Below, in pieces: positions 27,124 to 36,405 of a DNA stretch of 64,000 nt. The position numbers and the translations under genes were made by a program. Position 1 is the stretch's first letter. Each line of letters starts with the position of its first letter. The stretch is from Paracidovorax avenae ATCC 19860. GTDB lineage: Bacteria; Pseudomonadota; Gammaproteobacteria; Burkholderiales; Burkholderiaceae_C. The notes under the pieces were generated by a model. The model was not told where the DNA came from. It made no database searches and saw only the letters and a list, made by a program, of their open reading frames with translations. The stretch spans positions 1,736,001 to 1,800,000 of the forward strand of contig NC_015138.1 in assembly GCF_000176855.2 (NCBI RefSeq). Direction: 5' to 3'.

Positions 27124-28154
27124 GGACGGTGGACGACGGGGCCGGGGATGCCGGCGGCGCCCGCCGGGCGGCGTGGCTGGCCGCGGGACTGCTGCTGGCC
27201 GGCGCGGCCCTGGTGATGCTGGGCGCGAGCGTGGGCAGCACCGGCATCGGACTGGCCTGGGGCCCGGATGCCGACCCCGTGGCCCGGCAGATCCTCTGGG
27301 ACATCCGCCTGCCGCGCACGCTGGGCGCCTGGCTCGCAGGGGCGCTGCTCGGCCTGTCCGGCGCGGTGGCGCAGGGACTGTTCCGCAATCCGCTGGCGGA
27401 CCCGTACCTTCTCGGCAGCGCCTCGGGCGCGGCGCTCGGGGGCGCGCTGGCCATGGCGCTGTTCGGGCTGTCGCCCGGCGCATCGCAGTGGCTCGCGCGG
27501 CTGGGCGTGACGGGCATGGCCTTCTTCGGCGCCGTGGCGGCCGTGCTGCTCACGCTGGTGCTGGCGCGCGGCGTGCAGCACACGCTGCGGCTGCTGCTGG
27601 CGGGCGTGATCGTGGGCGTGGTGCTCGGCGCCGCGCGCGATCTGGTGGAGCTGGCGTCGCCCGAGATCCTGCAGGCCATGCAGGCCTTTACCCTGGGCAG
27701 CACCGCTTTCGTGGGCTGGATCGCCTGCGGGCTGATGGCCGGGGCCTGGGCGCTCGGCGCCGGCACCGCCTGGGTGCTGGCGCGTGCGCTGGACGGGCTG
27801 GTGCTGGGCGAGGCCACGGCGGCCAGCCTGGGCCTGCCGCTCGCGCCCATGCGCGCGGGGCTGGTGGCGGCGATGGCGCTGGCCACCGGCACCGCGGTGG
27901 CGCAGACGGGCCTGATCGCCTTCGTGGGCCTGGCCGCTCCGCACCTGGTGCGCTCCATCGCACCGACCACCCACCAGCGCCATGTGGTGCTATCCAGCCT
28001 CATGGGCGCGGTGCTGCTGCTGGCTGCGGACATCCTCGCGCGCTGGATCGTCGCGCCGCAGGAGCTGCCCGTGGGCGTGCTCACGGCGGCGCTGGGCGGC
28101 AGCTACCTGCTGTGGCTCATGCACCGCCGCACCCAGCTGGGCCGGGGAGGCTGA
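27120..28154 (+). CDS. btuC: Vitamin B12 ABC permease (BtuC/FecCD family)
   Basis: Inner-membrane permease of 344 residues with about ten helices. FecCD-family marks are LPRTLGAWLAGALLGLSGAV, QGLFRNPLADPYLLGSASGA and GLIAFVGLAAPHLVR, the last containing the ATPase-coupling segment. It is chosen as BtuC rather than a siderophore permease because it sits between btuF and btuD in a riboswitch-led cobalamin operon. Confidence 0.9.
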   Translation: MRTVDDGAGDAGGARRAAWLAAGLLLAGAALVMLGASVGSTGIGLAWGPDADPVARQILWDIRLPRTLGAWLAGALLGLSGAVAQGLFRNPLADPYLLGSASGAALGGALAMALFGLSPGASQWLARLGVTGMAFFGAVAAVLLTLVLARGVQHTLRLLLAGVIVGVVLGAARDLVELASPEILQAMQAFTLGSTAFVGWIACGLMAGAWALGAGTAWVLARALDGLVLGEATAASLGLPLAPMRAGLVAAMALATGTAVAQTGLIAFVGLAAPHLVRSIAPTTHQRHVVLSSLMGAVLLLAADILARWIVAPQELPVGVLTAALGGSYLLWLMHRRTQLGRGG

Positions 28155-28158
28155 GCGC

Positions 28159-28959
28159 ATGGACCGCACCATTGCCCTGCAGGCGTCCGGCCTCTGCGCA
28201 TCCTTCGGCGGCACGCCCGTGCTGCGCGACGTGGACCTGCGCATTCCCGCCGGCCGCTGGACCAGCGTGGTCGGACCGAACGGCGCCGGCAAATCGACCC
28301 TGCTCAAGGCCCTGGCGGGCCTGCTGCCGGGCGGCGCCGTGCGCGGCCACATCGACTTGATGGGCCGTCCGCTGCCGCGATGGGGCGCGCGGAAGCGTGC
28401 GCGCCAGCTCGCGTGGCTGGGGCAGGGCGAGGCCGGCTCCGATGGATTGCCCGCCTACGATATCGCCATGCTGGGCCGCCTGCCGCACCAGCCCTGGCTC
28501 GCACCGCCCAGCCCGGCGGACCATGCCGCCGTGCGCGCTGCGCTGGAGGCCACGCAGGCCTGGGCATGGCGCCACCGCCCGCTTGCCGAACTCTCCGGCG
28601 GCGAACGCCAGCGCGTGCTGCTGGCCCGTGCGTTGGCCGTGCAGGCCCCGGTGCTGCTCATGGACGAGCCGCTCGCCCACCTCGACCCGCCCCACCAGGC
28701 CGACTGGCTGCAGACCGTGCGTGGTCTGGTGCGGCAGGGCTGCGCGGTGGTGAGCGTGCTGCACGAGGTGTCGTTCGCGCTGCAGGCCGATGCGCTGGTG
28801 ATCCTGGCCGAAGGCCGGGTGCTCCACCATGGTCCGGGCGATGATCCCGCCACCCACGCGGCGCTGGAAGCCGTGTTCGGCCATCGCATCCGCGTGCGCG
28901 AGGTGGACGGCCTGCGCGTGGCGGTGCCGTGCGTCGGTCCGGTCGCGCCAGGCGGCTGA
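28159..28959 (+). CDS. btuD: Vitamin B12 ABC ATPase (BtuD-like)
   Basis: ATPase of 266 residues. Walker A is GPNGAGKST, the signature is LSGGERQRV, Walker B is [12 protein letters not shown] and the switch His is in VLHEVSFAL. Starts 4 bp after btuC. It powers uptake through BtuC; the family also includes haem and siderophore ATPases, but context favours B12. Confidence 0.9.
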   Translation: MDRTIALQASGLCASFGGTPVLRDVDLRIPAGRWTSVVGPNGAGKSTLLKALAGLLPGGAVRGHIDLMGRPLPRWGARKRARQLAWLGQGEAGSDGLPAYDIAMLGRLPHQPWLAPPSPADHAAVRAALEATQAWAWRHRPLAELSGGERQRVLLARALAVQAPVLLMDEPLAHLDPPHQADWLQTVRGLVRQGCAVVSVLHEVSFALQADALVILAEGRVLHHGPGDDPATHAALEAVFGHRIRVREVDGLRVAVPCVGPVAPGG

Positions 28960-29015
28960 CACCGCTCCCTGGCCAGGCCTTTCATTTCTCCTTCCCTCAT
29001 TCATTTTTCTTCCGC

Positions 29016-29585
29016 ATGCAGATCGAATCTCCTCCCACCGAGCGCCGCTCGGACAAGCCGGACGGCGAGCGCCGCGGCCTCGTGCTGGTGCATACCGGCG
29101 ACGGCAAGGGCAAGAGCACGGCGGCCTTCGGCCTCGCGCTGCGCGCGCACGGTCGCGGCAAGCCCGTGAAGATCTTCCAGTTCATGAAGGTGCCCAGCGC
29201 GCGCTTCGGCGAGCACCGCGTCTTCGAACAGCTCGGCATTCCCATCGAGGGCCTGGGCGACGGCTTCAGCTGGAAGAGCCGTGACCTGGAACATTCGGCC
29301 GCCCTGGCCCGCGCCGGCTGGGAGCGTGCCCGGGATGCCATCCTGGGCGGGGGGCATTTCCTGGTGGTGCTCGACGAGATCACCTATCCGCTCATCTACG
29401 GCTGGGTGCCGCTGCAGGAGGTGCTGCAGGCACTGCGCCATCGGCCGCGCGACGTGCATGTGGTGCTGACGGGGCGCCGCTGCCCGCAGGAACTGATCGA
29501 CCTGGCGGACACGGTCACCGAGATGGGCCTGGTCAAGCATGCGTTCCGGGCCGGTGTGCCGGCGCAGCGCGGCATCGAGGACTGA
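29016..29585 (+). CDS. cobO: Corrinoid adenosyltransferase (CobO/BtuR type)
   Basis: Cob(I)alamin adenosyltransferase of 189 residues, which adenosylates corrinoids before nucleotide-loop assembly. The P-loop reads [15 protein letters not shown], and the family blocks [22 protein letters not shown] and [17 protein letters not shown] are clear. It starts 56 bp after btuD. Confidence 0.95.
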   Translation: MQIESPPTERRSDKPDGERRGLVLVHTGDGKGKSTAAFGLALRAHGRGKPVKIFQFMKVPSARFGEHRVFEQLGIPIEGLGDGFSWKSRDLEHSAALARAGWERARDAILGGGHFLVVLDEITYPLIYGWVPLQEVLQALRHRPRDVHVVLTGRRCPQELIDLADTVTEMGLVKHAFRAGVPAQRGIED

Positions 29586-29594
29586 CGCTTGCAT

Positions 29595-30368
29595 ATGGAC
29601 GGCAATGGCATGGCACCCGGCGAATCCGGTGCGGCAGCGGGCGAGGCCTACAGCGCCGCGGAGCGCGAGGCCATCTACCGCGCCATCCGCGAGCGGCGCG
29701 ACATGCGCCACTTCGCGGGCGGGCACGTCGAACCCGCGGTGCTCGAGCGCCTGCTGCGCGCCGCGCACGAGGGGCCCAGCGTGGGCTTCATGCAGCCCTG
29801 GCGCTTCATCCGCGTGTCCGACGCCTCGCTGCGGCGCGCGCTGCACGCCTGCGTCGATGCCGAGCGCCTGCGCACGGCCGAGGTGCTGGCCAGCCCCGCG
29901 CCGGATGCGGCCGGGCCGGCGGTGCAGGGCGCGGGGCGGCAGGATGAGTTCCTGCGGCTCAAGCTGGAGGGCATCCTCGATGCGGCGGAACTGATCGCGG
30001 TGGTGCTGGCCGACGGGCGCGACGCCCACGTGTTCGGCCGCCGCACCATGCCCCACATGGACGTGGCCTCGGTGGGCTGCGCCATCGAGAACCTCTGGCT
30101 GGCCGCGCGCGCGGAAGGGCTGGGGATGGGCTGGGTGTCGATCTTCGATCCCCTCGACGTCGCGCGCCTGCTGGGCCTGCCGCACGGCGCCGAGCCGGTC
30201 GCGTTGCTCTGCCTGGGGCCGGTACATGGCTTCTATCCATCGCCCATGCTGGAGCGCGAGCGCTGGGCGCGCCGCGCGCCGCTGGCATCGGTGGTGTTCG
30301 ACGGGGCCTGGGGGCGCCCGGCGCCCTGGCTGTCCGGCGGCGAAGATGGGGGTGCCGAGGGTGGCTGA
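29595..30368 (+). CDS. bluB: 5,6-dimethylbenzimidazole synthase (BluB)
   Basis: Flavin-destructase of 257 residues that converts FMNH2 and oxygen into the lower ligand of B12. Nitroreductase-fold marks are YRAIRERRDMRHF (FMN phosphate binding), the BluB-specific HEGPSVGFMQPWRF, and GLGMGWVSIFDP near the end. ATG 29595 is preferred to a TTG six bases earlier. It needs oxygen, so the organism can make the lower ligand aerobically. Confidence 0.93.
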   Translation: MDGNGMAPGESGAAAGEAYSAAEREAIYRAIRERRDMRHFAGGHVEPAVLERLLRAAHEGPSVGFMQPWRFIRVSDASLRRALHACVDAERLRTAEVLASPAPDAAGPAVQGAGRQDEFLRLKLEGILDAAELIAVVLADGRDAHVFGRRTMPHMDVASVGCAIENLWLAARAEGLGMGWVSIFDPLDVARLLGLPHGAEPVALLCLGPVHGFYPSPMLERERWARRAPLASVVFDGAWGRPAPWLSGGEDGGAEGG

Positions 30369-31389
30369 CGGCGGCTCCCCGCTGCTGCAGGCCCTGCTGG
30401 CCGCGCTGCCCTGGGCCGCCGCCCTTGCGGCCGCGCTGGTGATCGACCGCTGGTGTGGCGAGCCGCCGGTGGCCCTGCACCCGGTGGTCTGGATGGGGCG
30501 TGCGCTGCACTGGTGGGGCGATCGCATCGCGCCCGCGCAGCCGGTGGCCGCGGATGCCCGGGCTTTCGTGCTGGGCGCTGCGGCCTGGCTGCTGATGGCC
30601 TCGGTGGTGGCCGGTGCCGCCGTGGCGCTGCAGCACGCGGCACTCCAACTGCCCGCATGGCTGGCGGTGCCCGTGCTGGCCCTGCTGCTCAAGCCCCTGC
30701 TGGCCTGGCGCATGCTGCGCGACGAGGTCGTGGCCGTGGAGGATGCCCTGGCGCAATCGCTGGAGGCCGGGCGCGAGCGGCTGTCGCGCCTGGTGAGCCG
30801 CGACGTCCACGCGCTGCAGGCCGTGCAGGTACGCGAATCCGCCATCGAGTCGCTGGCCGAGAACCTGAACGATTCCGTGGTGGCGCCGCTTTTCTGGTTC
30901 ATGCTGCTGGGGCTGCCCGGCGCGGCGCTCTACCGCTTCGCCAACACCGCGGATGCCATGTGGGGCTATCCCGGCATGCGTAGCGGGCGCTACTGGCAAT
31001 GGGCCGGCAAGTGGGCGGCGCGCGCGGACGACGTGCTCTCGTGGGTGCCCGCGCGCATTACCGCGGTGCTGCTGGCGCTGTGCGGGCGCCGCGTGCGCTG
31101 GGCCGCGGTGGCCCGGCAGGCGCGCCGGACGCCGTCGCCCAACAGCGGCTGGCCGATGGCCGCGATGGCGCTCGCGCTGGATGTGCGGCTGTGCAAGCCC
31201 GGCGTGTACACCCTGCACCGCCGCGGCAGGGCGGCGGCGCCGCCGGACACCCACCGGGCCGCCGCGCTGGCCGCCCGCGCCGTGGCATGGTGCCTGCCGC
31301 TTGCCCTGGCCGCGCTCTGGGCGCTGGAGTGGCTGCGCGTCGGCCTGCATATCGCCCTGCACGTCGCACTGGGAGGCGTGCTGCGATGA
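30346..31389 (+). CDS. cbiB: Adenosylcobinamide-phosphate synthase (CbiB/CobD)
   Basis: Membrane enzyme of about 347 residues that attaches aminopropanol phosphate to adenosylcobyric acid. The hydrophobic N-terminus leads into VIDRWCGEPPVALHPVVWMG, and the family blocks ESAIESLAENLNDSVVAPL and RFANTADAMWGY are present. ATG 30346 overlaps bluB by 23 bp; GTG 30361 (overlap 8 bp) is an equally possible start. The stop overlaps cobC (ATGA). Confidence 0.92.
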   Translation: MGVPRVADGGSPLLQALLAALPWAAALAAALVIDRWCGEPPVALHPVVWMGRALHWWGDRIAPAQPVAADARAFVLGAAAWLLMASVVAGAAVALQHAALQLPAWLAVPVLALLLKPLLAWRMLRDEVVAVEDALAQSLEAGRERLSRLVSRDVHALQAVQVRESAIESLAENLNDSVVAPLFWFMLLGLPGAALYRFANTADAMWGYPGMRSGRYWQWAGKWAARADDVLSWVPARITAVLLALCGRRVRWAAVARQARRTPSPNSGWPMAAMALALDVRLCKPGVYTLHRRGRAAAPPDTHRAAALAARAVAWCLPLALAALWALEWLRVGLHIALHVALGGVLR

Positions 31390-32474
31390 CGCGACAGGCG
31401 CTCGACGGCGGCGCGGGCGCACAGGGCTTGCCGGTGCATGGCGGCCCGGATGCCCTGGGCGTTCCGCTGCATGATTTTTCCACCAACGCGAATGCCTGCG
31501 GGCCCTGTCCGGCCGCCCTGGCGGCCGTGCGCGGGGCCGATGCCGCGCGCTATCCCGATCCGGCCTACACCGCGCTGCGCGAGGCCCTGGGCGCATGGCA
31601 CGGCGTGGCGCCCGGGCGCATCCTGCCGGCCGCGAGCGCCAGCGAATTCATCCACCGCTTCACGGCGTGGGCCGCACGGCAGGGCGTGGCCGGGGTGGCG
31701 GTGCCCGCGCATGCCTATGGCGACTATGCGCGCGCGGCCCGGGCCTGGGGCCTGCCGCTGCTCGCGTCCCCGGGGCCGGGAGCGGAGGAGGGTGCGAAGA
31801 AGGATTCCGGGAAGGCCGTGCTGCACTGGGCCTGCGAACCCGGCAGTCCGCTCGGCACGCCCGATCCTGGCCTGGAGGCATGGCACGCGCGGGCTGCCAT
31901 CGATAGCGGCGCGCCGGATACCGACCTGCGCATCGTCGATTGCGCCTACGCGCCGCTGCGGCTGGAGTCCGCCGGTGGCCCGCTGCCCGCGAACGCATGG
32001 CAGCTCTGGACGCCCAACAAGGCCCTGGGCCTCACGGGCGTGCGCGCTGCCTATGCCATCGCGCCGGCCTGCGTACCGCAGCGCGAGCTGGAGGCGCTGC
32101 AGGCGCTGGCGCCCTCCTGGCCGATCGGCGCGCACGGGGTCGCGATGCTGTCGGCCTGGACGGCGCCGCAGGTGCAGGAGTGGCTTGCCGCGTCGCTGGG
32201 CACGCTGCGCGTATGGAAGGCGGCCCAGCAGGCGTTGTGCGAAGGCATGGGCTGGGCCGTGCTGGCCGGAAGCCGTGCCAACTATTTCGTGGCCCGCCCC
32301 CCGGTGGCCGACCTGGCGCCCTGTCTGCAGGCCCTGCGGCTGCAGGGTGTGAAGCTGCGCGACTGCGGCAGCTTCGGGCTGCCCGGCTGCGTGCGGCTCG
32401 GCGTGCTGCCGCCGGCATCGCAGCAGGCATTGCAAGCCGCATGGCAGGCAGCGCGGCCGGCCACCGCGGCATGA
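31386..32474 (+). CDS. cobC: L-threonine-O-3-phosphate decarboxylase (CobC, = CobD of Salmonella)
   Basis: PLP-dependent class I aminotransferase-fold protein of 362 residues that makes (R)-1-amino-2-propanol phosphate, the linker joined by CbiB. Family features are LHDFSTNANACGPCP near the start, RYPDPAYTALREAL, the PLP lysine in WTPNKALGLTGVRA and CVRLGVLPP near the end. The usual Asp/Tyr PLP-contact block reads VDCAYAPLR. Last gene of the overlapping run from btuB. Confidence 0.88.
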   Translation: MTRQALDGGAGAQGLPVHGGPDALGVPLHDFSTNANACGPCPAALAAVRGADAARYPDPAYTALREALGAWHGVAPGRILPAASASEFIHRFTAWAARQGVAGVAVPAHAYGDYARAARAWGLPLLASPGPGAEEGAKKDSGKAVLHWACEPGSPLGTPDPGLEAWHARAAIDSGAPDTDLRIVDCAYAPLRLESAGGPLPANAWQLWTPNKALGLTGVRAAYAIAPACVPQRELEALQALAPSWPIGAHGVAMLSAWTAPQVQEWLAASLGTLRVWKAAQQALCEGMGWAVLAGSRANYFVARPPVADLAPCLQALRLQGVKLRDCGSFGLPGCVRLGVLPPASQQALQAAWQAARPATAA

Positions 32475-32562
32475 GGCCGGTGGCCGTCGTTGGCGCCTCG
32501 CTACCATTGCCGCTTTTGCCGCCATCCATGCCATCCCTCCACCCCGGTCCCGGAGCCCTGCC

Positions 32563-33360
32563 GTGCGTTCCATCACCGTAAGCCGCTACGTCACGCCGCT
32601 GCGCGAGGGCGGCTCCATGCCGGCCGTCGTCGAGGGCGACGACCTCGGCGTCTATGTCCTCAAGTTCCGTGGCGCCGGGCAGGGCGTGCGCGCGCTCATG
32701 GCCGAGATCATCGCCGGCGGCATCGCCCGTGCGCTGGAATTGCCCGTGCCCGAGATCGTGCTGGCCCAGCTCGACCCGGCGCTCGCGCAGACCGAGCCCG
32801 ACCCCGAGATCCAGGACCTGATCCGCGCGAGCGCCGGGCTGAACGTGGCGCTCGACTATCTCTCCGGCGCCGTGAACTTCGATCCGGCGGTGGACCGCGT
32901 CACGCCCGGTTTCGCCTCGCGCCTCGTCTGGTTCGACGCACTCGTGGGTAACGTGGACCGCACCGCGCGCAACACCAACCTGCTGGTGTGGCACCGCAAC
33001 CCGTGGCTGATCGACCATGGCGCATCGCTCACCTTCCACCACGCCTGGAACGGCGCGGTGGCGCAGCCCGCCAGACCGTTCGCGCCGATCGCCGACCACG
33101 TGCTGCTGTCCCAGGCCACGGAACTGGCGGCAGTGGATGCCGGACTGGCGGCGCGCCTGACCCCTCAATGCCTGCAGGCGGTGCTGGCCGAGGTGCCCGA
33201 CCTGTTCCTGGCGCAGGCGGCAGAGGGCCACGGGGGCGGGCAGGGCGACGGGCCGCTCGCCGATCCGGCAGCGCACCGGCAGGCCTATGTCGATTACTTC
33301 CTGGCGCGGCTCGCGGGCCGGCAGGCCTGGCTGCAGGGGGCGATCGATGCACGCGGCTGA
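32563..33360 (+). CDS. HipA-like kinase family protein (HipA_2)
   Basis: Protein of 265 residues. The first 40 residues (GSMPAVVEGDDLGVYVLKFRG) hold a nucleotide-binding Lys, the middle carries a catalytic-loop-like block GNVDRTARNTNLLVW and a metal-binding LIDHGASLTF, the order seen in the HipA-fold HipA_2 family. GTG start with GGAG 8 bp upstream. It overlaps the next gene by 14 bp. Family members are usually paired with a DUF3037 protein, as here. The biological role is not established; it is not the classical HipA toxin. Confidence 0.8.
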   Translation: MRSITVSRYVTPLREGGSMPAVVEGDDLGVYVLKFRGAGQGVRALMAEIIAGGIARALELPVPEIVLAQLDPALAQTEPDPEIQDLIRASAGLNVALDYLSGAVNFDPAVDRVTPGFASRLVWFDALVGNVDRTARNTNLLVWHRNPWLIDHGASLTFHHAWNGAVAQPARPFAPIADHVLLSQATELAAVDAGLAARLTPQCLQAVLAEVPDLFLAQAAEGHGGGQGDGPLADPAAHRQAYVDYFLARLAGRQAWLQGAIDARG

Positions 33361-33733
33361 CGTCTATGACTACGCCATCGTGCGCGTGGTGCCGCGCGTG
33401 GAGCGCGAGGAATTCATCAATGCCGGCGTGATCCTCTCGTGCCAGCGGTCCGGCTTCCTGCAGGCCGCGACCGCGCTCGACGAGGCACGCCTGCTCGCGC
33501 TCGACCCGCAGGCCGACCTGGACACGGTGCGGCGCCACCTGGGCGCCATCGTGGCCATCTGCGCGGGCGATGCGGGCTGCGGTCCGATCGCGGCGCTGCC
33601 CTACCGGGCCCGCTTCCACTGGCTCACCGCGCGGCGCAGCGCGATCATCCAGACCTCGCCCGTGCATACCGGGCGCTGCACGGACGCGGCGGCGGCGCTG
33701 GAGCACATCATGGACCGCATGGTCCGGCGCTGA
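33347..33733 (+). CDS. DUF3037 family protein, partner of HipA-like kinase
   Basis: Protein of 128 residues beginning MHAADVYDYAIVRVVPRVER, with the family hallmark EEFINAGVILSCQ and LDPQADLDTVRRHL. There is no signal peptide or membrane segment. The ATG lies inside the end of the HipA-like gene (14-bp overlap), so the two are co-translated and probably work together. Function unknown. Confidence 0.82.
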   Translation: MHAADVYDYAIVRVVPRVEREEFINAGVILSCQRSGFLQAATALDEARLLALDPQADLDTVRRHLGAIVAICAGDAGCGPIAALPYRARFHWLTARRSAIIQTSPVHTGRCTDAAAALEHIMDRMVRR

Positions 33734-33886
33734 AGAGTCCGGCGCCCTCCGCCCGGTGTGCGTTCGGGCTGGCAGGCGGGATGCCCTCCGACAGGCATAC
33801 GGTGCCGAAGGCGCACGGACGCGGGGGCGGACCGCGCGAAGAATGGACGTTTGCTTTCCACGCAGACCCTACGAAAGGAACGTCCC

Positions 33887-34690
33887 ATGGCATCCCCATC
33901 CCCGCAGTCCACTTCCGCCGACCCGTCCCGGCGCTTCGCCGGCAAGGTCGTCATCGTCACCGGGGCGGGCTCCGGCATCGGCGCCGCCACCGCGCGCCGC
34001 TTCTCGCAGGAAGGGGCGATGGTCGCCATCGCCGACCTGAGCGACGACAAGCTCGCCGCCACGCGCGCCGACCTGCCGGCGGACCGCACGCTCGCGCACC
34101 CGGCGGACGTCTCGAAGTTCGAAGACGTCCAGGCCCTGGTGGCAGCCACCGTCGAGCGTTTCGGCCACCTCGACGTCATGGTGAACAACGCCGGCATCGC
34201 CGTGCAGGGCAAGGTCACGGAGGCCAGCCTGGAGGACTGGCAGCGCGTCCTGGCCACCAATGTCTCCGGCGTGTTCCACGGCGCGCGCGTCGCCATGCCG
34301 CACCTGCTGAAGACCCGGGGCTGCATCGTCAATACCTCGTCGGTCTCGGGCCTGGGCGGCGACTGGGACATGAGCTTCTACAACACCTCCAAGGGCGCCG
34401 TCTCCAACTTCACCCGCGCGCTCGCGCTGGACCACGGCAAGGACGGCGTGCGCGTGAACGCCGTGGCGCCCAGCCTCACCTTCACGGGCATGACCGAGGA
34501 CATCAAGAGCGATCCCGAACTGCTCGCCAAGTTCGCCGAACGCATCCCGCTGGGCCGCGGCGCCGAGCCCGAGGAGATCGCCTCCGTGATCGCTTTCCTC
34601 GCGAGCCCGGACGCCGGCTTCGTCACCGGCGTGGTGCTGCCGGTGGATGGCGGCGTGTCGGCATCGAACGGGCAGCCGCCGCAGGGCTGA
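33887..34690 (+). CDS. Short-chain dehydrogenase/reductase (SDR)
   Basis: Classical NAD(P)-dependent oxidoreductase of 267 residues. The Rossmann motif is VTGAGSGIGAATARRF, with NNAGIAVQG, the catalytic Ser in NTSSVSGLGG, YNTSKGAV (Tyr and Lys) and the C-terminal PVDGGVSASNG. An Asp at the end of strand 2 (AIADLSDD) suggests NAD preference. AAGGA lies 8 bp before the ATG. It stands alone between the HipA-like pair and cobQ; the substrate is unknown. Confidence 0.9.
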   Translation: MASPSPQSTSADPSRRFAGKVVIVTGAGSGIGAATARRFSQEGAMVAIADLSDDKLAATRADLPADRTLAHPADVSKFEDVQALVAATVERFGHLDVMVNNAGIAVQGKVTEASLEDWQRVLATNVSGVFHGARVAMPHLLKTRGCIVNTSSVSGLGGDWDMSFYNTSKGAVSNFTRALALDHGKDGVRVNAVAPSLTFTGMTEDIKSDPELLAKFAERIPLGRGAEPEEIASVIAFLASPDAGFVTGVVLPVDGGVSASNGQPPQG

Positions 34691-34926
34691 GCCGTAGGCC
34701 GGGCCGGCCAACGCACTTTCAGGCACCGCGGCGCAGGGGACAATAGGCGCATTGCGCTATCCGGGTGGACACCTGCCTGGATGGGCGCCCACCCTGCCTG
34801 CCGCCGTGCCGTGATCCCCATCCCAGACCATCCCCGTCCCGCATCCGAACGGTTCCGCCGGCCCGCGCGCGCGACCCGCCACCCGCGTGCAGGCCGATGG
34901 CCAGACTGCAACCTGCCGGGGGCCGC

Positions 34927-36405
34927 ATGACCGCCCGCTGCATCATGGTGCTCGGCACCTCCAGCGGCGCCGGCAAGAGCTGGCTCGCCACCGCGCTGTG
35001 CCGCTGGTTCAGCGACCAGGGCCTGCGCGTCGCGCCGTTCAAGGCGCAGAACATGAGCAACAACGCGCGCGTGGTGGCGGCGCCGGGAGGAGGGCAGGGC
35101 GAGATCGGCAGCGCGCAGTATTTCCAGGCGCTGGCCGCGCGCGCCGAGCCCGAGGTGCGCATGAACCCGGTGCTGCTCAAGCCCGAGGCGGACACGCGCA
35201 GCCAGGTGGTGCTGATGGGGCAGGTGAGCGAAGAACTCACGCGCATGCCCTGGCGCGGGCGCAGCGTGCACGTCTGGCCGCACGTGGCCACGGCGCTCGA
35301 TGCGCTGCGGGCCGAAAACGACGTCGTGGTGATCGAAGGCGCGGGCTCGCCGGCCGAGATCAACCTGCACGCGAACGACATCGTCAACATGCGCGTGGCG
35401 CGGCATGCGGGCGCGCACGCGCTGCTGGTGACCGACATCGACCGCGGCGGCGCCTTCGCCCACCTCTACGGCACCTGGGCGCTGCTGCCCGAGGACGAGC
35501 GCGCGCTGATCCAGGGCTTCGTGCTCAACAAGTTCCGCGGCGACGCCGCGCTGCTCGCGCCTGCGCCGGACATGCTGCGCGAGCGCACGGGCGTGCCCAC
35601 GGTGGCCACCATCCCCATGCAGTGGCGCCACGGCCTGCCGGAAGAGGACGGCGTGTTCGACGATGCCGGCCACGTGCGCGCGGGCGCCGGTGGCGCGGTG
35701 CACACGACCGTGGCGGTGGTGGCGTATCCGCGCATCAGCAACCTCGACGAGTTCCAGCCGCTCAAGGGCGTTCCGGGCCTGCGGCTCGTATGGGCGCGCA
35801 GCCCGGCCGAGGTGGCCGGTGCCGACTGGATCGTGCTGCCCGGCTCCAAGGCCACCGCGGCCGACCTGGCCTGGCTGCGCGCCCAGGGGCTGGATGCCGC
35901 CATTGCCGCCCACGCCGCGCGCGGCGGCCGCGTGCTGGGCATCTGCGGCGGCCTGCAGATGCTGGGCGAGGCGCTGATCGACACCCATGGCGTGGACGGC
36001 AATGCGCCCGGCCTGGGCCTGCTGCCGCTGGTCACTGCGTTCGAGCCGGCCAAGACCGTGCGCCGCACGCGCACCGCCTTCGGCGCGCTGCAGGGCGCCT
36101 GGAGCGCGCTCTCGGGCGTGGCGGTGCAGGGCTACGAGATCCACCACGGCCGCACCGCACAGCACCCGGCCATGGCCGCGGCCGGCGATGTGGCGCACCA
36201 GGCGATTCCCGGCCTGGCGTGGCAGAACGCGCGCGGCAACGTGCTGGGCCTGTACCTGCACGGCCTGTTCGAGGATGCGGACGCGCTGCGCGCGCTCTTC
36301 GGCGCTGACGTGCCCACGCTGGACGCGGTGTTCGACCGGCTGGCGCGCGGCGTGGACGAATGGTTCGACCCCGCCTGGCGCGCGGTGCAGCGCGCCGGCC
36401 GATGA
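34927..36405 (+). CDS. cobQ: Cobyric acid synthase (CobQ/CbiP)
   Basis: Amidotransferase of 492 residues that amidates carboxylates b, d, e and g of adenosylcobyrinic acid a,c-diamide. P-loop MVLGTSSGAGKSWL, the conserved FKAQNMSNNARV and MNPVLLKPEADTRSQVV, glutaminase Cys in LGICGGLQMLG and His in GYEIHHGRT. ATG 34927 is preferred over 34897 from the family N-terminus. The stop overlaps the cobT start (ATGATGA). No second cobalamin riboswitch is visible in the 236 bp upstream. Confidence 0.94.
   Translation: MTARCIMVLGTSSGAGKSWLATALCRWFSDQGLRVAPFKAQNMSNNARVVAAPGGGQGEIGSAQYFQALAARAEPEVRMNPVLLKPEADTRSQVVLMGQVSEELTRMPWRGRSVHVWPHVATALDALRAENDVVVIEGAGSPAEINLHANDIVNMRVARHAGAHALLVTDIDRGGAFAHLYGTWALLPEDERALIQGFVLNKFRGDAALLAPAPDMLRERTGVPTVATIPMQWRHGLPEEDGVFDDAGHVRAGAGGAVHTTVAVVAYPRISNLDEFQPLKGVPGLRLVWARSPAEVAGADWIVLPGSKATAADLAWLRAQGLDAAIAAHAARGGRVLGICGGLQMLGEALIDTHGVDGNAPGLGLLPLVTAFEPAKTVRRTRTAFGALQGAWSALSGVAVQGYEIHHGRTAQHPAMAAAGDVAHQAIPGLAWQNARGNVLGLYLHGLFEDADALRALFGADVPTLDAVFDRLARGVDEWFDPAWRAVQRAGR

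Noticed and set aside
29589..29594. TTG start for bluB six bases before the ATG
   Set aside because: The ATG at 29595 is in the same frame and a stronger start codon; the two extra residues add nothing.
34691..34926. Possible second cobalamin riboswitch upstream of cobQ
   Set aside because: None of the conserved riboswitch elements (core CCCCCGCAAC, GCCACTGG, B12 box) are present in these 236 bp.
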